Assembly: GCA_947459295.1 (NCBI GenBank)
Contig: CANHCY010000003.1
Location: 1 to 64,000, forward strand
Reading direction: 5' to 3'
Source of the DNA: Chitinophagaceae bacterium
GTDB taxonomy: Bacteria > Bacteroidota > Bacteroidia > Chitinophagales > Chitinophagaceae
Length of the DNA: 64,000 bases
Shown here piece by piece: positions 63,108 to 64,000 of this stretch. The notes under the pieces were generated by a model that did no database searches, was not told where the DNA came from, and was given only the letters and a program-made list of their open reading frames with translations. The translations under genes were made by a program, and so were the position numbers. Position 1 is the first letter of the stretch. The number at the start of each line of letters is the position of its first letter.

Positions 63108-64000
63108 ATGAGTAAGTTATTTATGGGTGAAGATTTTTTGTTGCAAACTAAAACAGCGCAGTTGTTGTATGAGGAGTATGCAAAACAAATGCCAATTATC
63201 GATTACCATTGTCATTTGTCGCCACAACAAATTGCCGAAGATATTAAGTTCGAAAATTTAACGCAGGCCTGGTTATATGGCGATCATTATAAGTGGAGAG
63301 CCATGCGTACGAGTGGTGTAGATGAATCTTATTGCACGGGTAATAAATCCGATTATGAAAAATTTGAGAAGTGGGCTGCTACAGTACCTTATACCATGCG
63401 TAACCCGCTTTACCACTGGACACACTTAGAGTTAAAAAGATATTTTGGTATAGAAGAGATACTAAATCCTTCAACAGCAAAAGCGGTGTATGATAATGCC
63501 AGTGCGCAAATTCAAACGGATGCTTTTAGTATCAAAAATTTAATTCGAAAAATGAATGTAAAAGTCATTTGCACCACAGATGATCCTATCGATTCATTGG
63601 AATACCACAAAACGCTTGCTGAGAGTGATTTTGAAGTAAAAATAAAGCCTGCTTTTAGACCTGATAAGGCCATGGAAGTTTCAAGTGCGGCTCATTTTAC
63701 AGCGTATGTTAAAAAATTAGAAGCTGTTACCAATTTGTCGGTTTCTTCATTTGAAGATTATTTATTTGCACTTCAAAATAGACATGACTTTTTTGCATCA
63801 ATGGGATGTTCTGTAAGTGATCATGGATTAGAAGAAATTTATGTAGAAGATTTTACAGGTCAAGAAATTGAAGCCATCTTTACAAAAGTATATGGCGGCA
63901 AAGATTTAAGCCTGATTGAGCAGCGCAAATTTAAAAGCTGCATGTTACTTCACTTTGCAGAATGGGATTGGGAAAAAGGCTGGGTGCAACAATATCACCT
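63108..64000 (+). CDS. uxaC: Uronate isomerase (3' end outside window)
   Basis: Isomerises galacturonate to tagaturonate (and glucuronate to fructuronate), the first cytosolic step. About 297 residues are visible of a usual length near 470. The N-terminus MSKLFMGEDFLLQTKTAQLLY and the metal motif PIIDYHCHLSPQQIAEDI, then LYGDHYKWRAMRTSGVDE, NPLYHWTHLELKRYFG, ICTTDDPIDSLEYH and ASMGCSVSDHGLE are all characteristic. It starts 16 bases after the uxaA stop and continues past base 64000. Confidence 0.95.
   Translation, partial: MSKLFMGEDFLLQTKTAQLLYEEYAKQMPIIDYHCHLSPQQIAEDIKFENLTQAWLYGDHYKWRAMRTSGVDESYCTGNKSDYEKFEKWAATVPYTMRNPLYHWTHLELKRYFGIEEILNPSTAKAVYDNASAQIQTDAFSIKNLIRKMNVKVICTTDDPIDSLEYHKTLAESDFEVKIKPAFRPDKAMEVSSAAHFTAYVKKLEAVTNLSVSSFEDYLFALQNRHDFFASMGCSVSDHGLEEIYVEDFTGQEIEAIFTKVYGGKDLSLIEQRKFKSCMLLHFAEWDWEKGWVQQYH

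Noticed and set aside
1..64000. CRISPR arrays, insertion sequences, prophage genes, tRNA or rRNA genes
   Set aside because: No regularly spaced repeats, transposase or integrase motifs, or RNA-gene signatures were seen on either strand; nearly all sequence is explained by metabolic genes.

Overview
This window comes from a Bacteroidota chromosome, probably an aerobic, water- or soil-living Chitinophagaceae/Sphingobacteriia/Cytophagia-like bacterium. The evidence is two SusC/SusD pairs with LacI-type regulators, SPII lipoprotein signals, weak or absent Shine-Dalgarno sites, one good Bacteroidota-type promoter (TTG-N20-TAATTTTG) and AT-rich sequence. The genus cannot be fixed from the sequence. 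No rRNA, tRNA, CRISPR array, insertion sequence or phage gene was seen.

Layout. (1) 1-3.7 kb: tyrosine/homogentisate degradation (hmgA, partial at the left edge, and hpd) facing a convergent scoAB pair that would activate the acetoacetate this pathway releases. (2) 3.8-9.9 kb: a probable sialic-acid operon (NanA-type lyase, kelch mutarotase, MFS transporter, N-acylglucosamine 2-epimerase) ending in an exported amidase. (3) 10.3-13.4 kb: a phototrophy pair, made of a green-type proton-pumping rhodopsin and, after a strong terminator, one 672-residue protein that fuses a CrtY-type lycopene cyclase to a Brp/Blh beta-carotene dioxygenase. This polypeptide could turn lycopene into retinal for the rhodopsin. 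(4) 13.4-14.3 kb: two housekeeping genes. (5) 14.3-20.0 kb: a three-gene block better known from Planctomycetes/Verrucomicrobia (DUF2231-cytochrome-LRR, DUF1501 Tat lipoprotein, PSD1 cytochrome).

(6) 20.0-42.7 kb: a uronate-polysaccharide locus around a divergent LacI control region. Leftwards run lacI, PL6 lyase, kduI and kduD. Rightwards run PL17, kdgF, PL38, SusC, SusD, a terminator, a second PL38, three formylglycine sulfatases, two esterase-like hydrolases and an ExuT-type transporter. PL6 and PL17 point to alginate-like mannuronan, but the sulfatases and PL38 enzymes suggest a more complex sulfated, glucuronate-bearing polymer. (7) 43.2-46.7 kb: a Tat-exported Gfo/Idh/MocA oxidoreductase and a double-DUF1080 protein, a likely glycoside 3-oxidation/elimination pair.

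(8) 46.7-64 kb: a pectin locus. It holds a second SusC/SusD pair, a small NTF2-like protein, a second LacI regulator, then CE12-GH28, GH105-DUF4350 and CE8-PL10 two-domain enzymes, followed by uxaB, uxaA and uxaC (cut by the right edge), which carry galacturonate to 2-keto-3-deoxygluconate (KDG). An identical 15-base CG-centred motif lies in front of both the SusC gene and the pectinase operon, suggesting one LacI protein controls both arms. Both loci converge on KDG; its kinase and aldolase are not in the window.
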